DNA of 15,147 nt from Ktedonobacterales bacterium (GTDB lineage Bacteria > Chloroflexota > Ktedonobacteria > Ktedonobacterales > JADMIN01). Positions 13,508-15,147 of the stretch are shown here, one piece after another. A program made the translations under genes and the position numbers. The notes beneath the pieces were generated by a model. It was not told where the DNA came from and ran no database searches. It saw only the letters and a list, made by a program, of their open reading frames with translations. Where the stretch lies: assembly GCA_025450405.1 (NCBI GenBank), contig JANWHL010000193.1, forward strand, positions 1 through 15,147, in the 5' to 3' direction. The first letter of the stretch is position 1, and each line of letters opens with the position of its first letter.

Positions 13508-14422
13508 CTACGCGCCGGCCCGCGTGAGGAGGTCCGCCTCGGCGAAGACCGCGCGGAGCCGGCCACGGTCCGCCTCGCCCAGCGGCGCAAGCGGCCGCCG
13601 CGGCTCGCCGCCATAGTGGGCCGCAAGTTGGAGCGCCGCCTTCAGCCCCGCCACGCCATAGGTCGAGGTGACGAGGGCATTGGGTGCCACCAGCCGTGCC
13701 TGCAACGCGCGCGCTTCGTCGAGACGGCCGGCGTGCCACAAGTCTATCAGCTCCAGGCAGGCGCGTGGGGCGATGTTCGCCAGCGCGGCGATGGCCCCCG
13801 TGGCGCCGACCGCGAGCGCCGGCAGCAGGAAGCTCGCGCTCCCCGCCAGGACGTCGAAGTCCGTGCGCGCCTCCGCCACCACCTGGGAGAGCTTCGCCAC
13901 ATTTCCCGAGCTGTCCTTCAGCCCGACGATGTTGGGATGCGTCGAGAGGGTCACCACGAGCTCGGCGTCCAGGTCGAGACCAGCGGCATTGGCGGGCATG
14001 TTGTAGATCACGATCGGAATCGGACTCGCGTCCGCCACGGCCATGAAGTGTCCGCGCAGCGCCGCGGCGTCCATGCGCCCGCGATAGTACGCCGGCGGAA
14101 GAATCAGCGCGAAGTCGGCTCCGGCCGCCGCGGCTTGCCGACAGAGGGTGATGGTGGCACGGGTCGAGAGCGCGCTCGCGCCCGCCAGCACCTGGCCGTC
14201 CAGGCTGGCCGCTGCGCGCACGGTGGCGATTACCTGGCGGCGCTCGTCGTCGTCCAGGTGGACCGCCTCACCGTTCGATCCCAGCGCCACGAAGCCGGTG
14301 ATCCCCGCCGCGCTCAGCCGCGCGATATGGTGCCGCAGGGTGTCCAGGTCCAGCGCCTCATCGGCATCGAAGAAGGTTGGTAGCGGTGGATAGATGCCCG
14401 CCAGGCGCGCGCGATCGGTCAT
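13508..14422 (-). CDS. DapA-family aldolase, closest in pattern to 4-hydroxy-2-oxoglutarate aldolase (HOGA)
   Basis: The protein is 304 residues, a typical length for the (beta/alpha)8 class I pyruvate-lyase family that includes dihydrodipicolinate synthase, N-acetylneuraminate lyase and HOGA. It has GSNGE (48-52) in place of the GTTGE usual in DapA, Tyr140 in VIYNMPAN, and Schiff-base Lys169 in NIVGLKDSSG. The stretches YYRGRMDAAAL, DASPIPIVIYNMPAN, VVTLSTHPNIVGLKD and VLAGSASFLLPALAVGATG follow the eukaryotic HOGA1 sequence as I remember it, which favours a hydroxy-oxo-acid aldolase over lysine biosynthesis. The ATG at 14422 has a modest AGAGG 10 bases upstream. The membrane-protein gene follows 54 bp downstream. 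The exact substrate remains open. Confidence 0.85.
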   Translation of the reverse strand: MTDRARLAGIYPPLPTFFDADEALDLDTLRHHIARLSAAGITGFVALGSNGEAVHLDDDERRQVIATVRAAASLDGQVLAGASALSTRATITLCRQAAAAGADFALILPPAYYRGRMDAAALRGHFMAVADASPIPIVIYNMPANAAGLDLDAELVVTLSTHPNIVGLKDSSGNVAKLSQVVAEARTDFDVLAGSASFLLPALAVGATGAIAALANIAPRACLELIDLWHAGRLDEARALQARLVAPNALVTSTYGVAGLKAALQLAAHYGGEPRRPLAPLGEADRGRLRAVFAEADLLTRAGA

Positions 14423-14460
14423 GCTGATACCGCCTCTTTCGTTTGTCCGTGGATGGCAAA

Positions 14461-14487
14461 CGGGGTGGGGCTCGACGCCTCACCCCG
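14461..14487. terminator. Hairpin upstream of the aldolase gene (terminator or leader structure)
   Basis: CGGGGTGGGGC (14461-14471) and GCCTCACCCCG (14477-14487) form an 11-bp stem with one G-T pair and a 5-nt loop. On the minus strand it is followed by TTTGCC. It lies 39 bp ahead of the aldolase start, so it could end transcription coming from the M20 gene or be part of the aldolase leader. The sequence does not decide between these. Confidence 0.4.
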
Positions 14488-14527
14488 AGATGGTATCATG
14501 CGCGCCCAGCGCACCGCCGGATGGGGA

Positions 14528-14752
14528 GGGATTCACAATGGGGGAACGGAGAGGGAACGAAGTAACCGCCGAGGACGCCGAGATCGCGGAGAGAGGGAGA
14601 GAGGAGGCATGGCAGCGAGCCGGTAACAGCGGGTTGGCAATCGCCTCGCGCTCTCGATGGTTGAGTTCTGTATCTCCTTCTCTCTCTCTGCGTCCTCTGC
14701 GCTCTCCGCGGTTAAATCCCCGTCTTCCTCCGCGTCCTGATTGTGAACGTGC
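14528..14752. repeat. Large near-palindromic family 3 repeat element (copy 3)
   Basis: The two ends are inverted: ATTCACAATG on the left (14530-14539) faces ATTGTGAAC on the right (14740-14748). Inside, TAACCGCCGAGGACGCCGAG with following GAG repeats (14563-14605) faces CTCTCTCTGCGTCCTCTGCG...CGCGGTTA (14681-14714). The centre (about 14606-14680) is unrelated on the two sides. The right arm matches copy 2 at 8169-8235 nearly unit by unit. The right end is 4-8 bp from the M20 stop codon. No credible coding frame is present. Confidence 0.7.
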
Positions 14753-14755
14753 CCT

Positions 14756-15147
14756 CTACGCCCGCGCGCTGGCCGGCGCGGTCGTGCGCCGGCGGCGGAC
14801 CGGCCGCGGCCGCGCCACGATGGCGGGATCGTTGCCGAGGAGGTCGAGGTAGCGCACGATCTGGTGGATATCGCGGTAGAAATAGGGCAGGTGAAACTTC
14901 TCGTTCGGCGCGTGGATCTGGTCGTCGGGCAGACCGGTGCCCAGGAAGACCACCGGTACGCCCAGCACGCGGTCGAAGAGCGCGCCGATGGGGATCGAGC
15001 CGCCCGAGCGCTCGAAGACCGGCGCGCGTCCCCACTCCCGCTCCAGCGCCCGCTCCGCCGCGCGGATGTAGACGTTGTCGAGTGGGATGACGACGCCATC
15101 GCCGTGGTGGACATCGCGCACGTCCACGCTAATGCCCGGCGGCGTCA
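14756..15147 (-). CDS. M20-family metallopeptidase, C-terminal part (partial)
   Basis: About 130 residues are visible; the frame is open to the right window edge (reading TPPGISVDVRDVHHGD at its start), so the gene begins outside. The segment ERSGGSIPIGALFDRVLGVPVVFLGTGLPDDQIHAPNEKFHLPYFYRDIHQIVRYLDLL is the C-terminal signature of M20 dipeptidases and carboxypeptidase-like enzymes, including the conserved His of IHAPNEKF that binds metal. The catalytic HxD motif and the other metal ligands would be on the missing N-terminal side. Such enzymes are cytoplasmic zinc di- or aminopeptidases or deacylases; specificity is not visible. The tail RPRPVRRRRTTAPASARA is basic and extends past the usual family end. 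The stop TAG is at 14756-14758, and the family 3 repeat begins a few bases later. Confidence 0.88.
   Translation of the reverse strand, partial: TPPGISVDVRDVHHGDGVVIPLDNVYIRAAERALEREWGRAPVFERSGGSIPIGALFDRVLGVPVVFLGTGLPDDQIHAPNEKFHLPYFYRDIHQIVRYLDLLGNDPAIVARPRPVRRRRTTAPASARA

Noticed and set aside
13325..14383. Plus-strand open frame of 352 codons opposite the aldolase
   Set aside because: The minus strand encodes a complete aldolase with catalytic residues; the plus-strand frame is a shadow.

Overview
The window is a very GC-rich chromosomal stretch with ordinary bacterial gene structure: strong Shine-Dalgarno sites, ATG/GTG starts, short operons, and long Ala/Pro/Ser/Thr-rich linkers and tails on otherwise familiar enzymes. 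The gene set is a DPM1-type glycosyltransferase, an OmpR/PhoB response regulator, an S9 peptidase, a YegS-type lipid kinase, a HelY/Ski2-type helicase, an HOGA/DapA-type aldolase and an M20 peptidase. Together with abundant dispersed palindromic repeats between genes, this suggests a member of the Chloroflexota. That placement is an inference from style and gene content; no rRNA or other marker is present.

Layout. Positions 1-51 hold the tail of an upstream gene. Positions 52-899 are a repeat-rich island: a GC-rich hairpin element, three copies or relatives of a short palindromic repeat, and a block of CACAGAG-type repeats. A recognisable sigma70-type promoter then leads into a polyprenol-phosphate mannosyltransferase gene (900-1733). 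A second good promoter drives a small protein with a low-complexity N-terminus and a sigma-region-4-like C-terminal helix-turn-helix (2065-2766). After about 780 bp without a recognisable gene comes an orphan response regulator (3548-4252), preceded by two clusters of three 10-bp direct repeats. It converges on a minus-strand gene (4444-5583) that joins a degenerate GGDEF-like domain to a GspE/MshE N-terminal-like domain. A palindromic repeat is inserted in frame between those domains.

From 5984 the plus strand carries an S9 prolyl-oligopeptidase-type peptidase, a repeat-filled gap (8156-8593), and a two-gene operon in which a lipid kinase overlaps a large SF2 helicase by 8 bp. A hairpin separates the helicase from convergent minus-strand genes. 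These are an HOGA-like aldolase (13508-14422) followed by a small five-helix membrane protein (12866-13453). Further upstream on the minus strand is the C-terminal part of an M20 peptidase, which runs off the right edge. Between the M20 gene and the aldolase lies a 225-bp, nearly palindromic repeat element.

Most genes look like housekeeping or metabolism. The unusual content is the variety of dispersed repeats (at least three families, several placed directly after stop codons), one repeat taken into a reading frame, the putative inactive c-di-GMP-type receptor, and the phased direct repeats ahead of the orphan regulator. I see no CRISPR array, rRNA, tRNA, transposase, phage gene or defence cassette.
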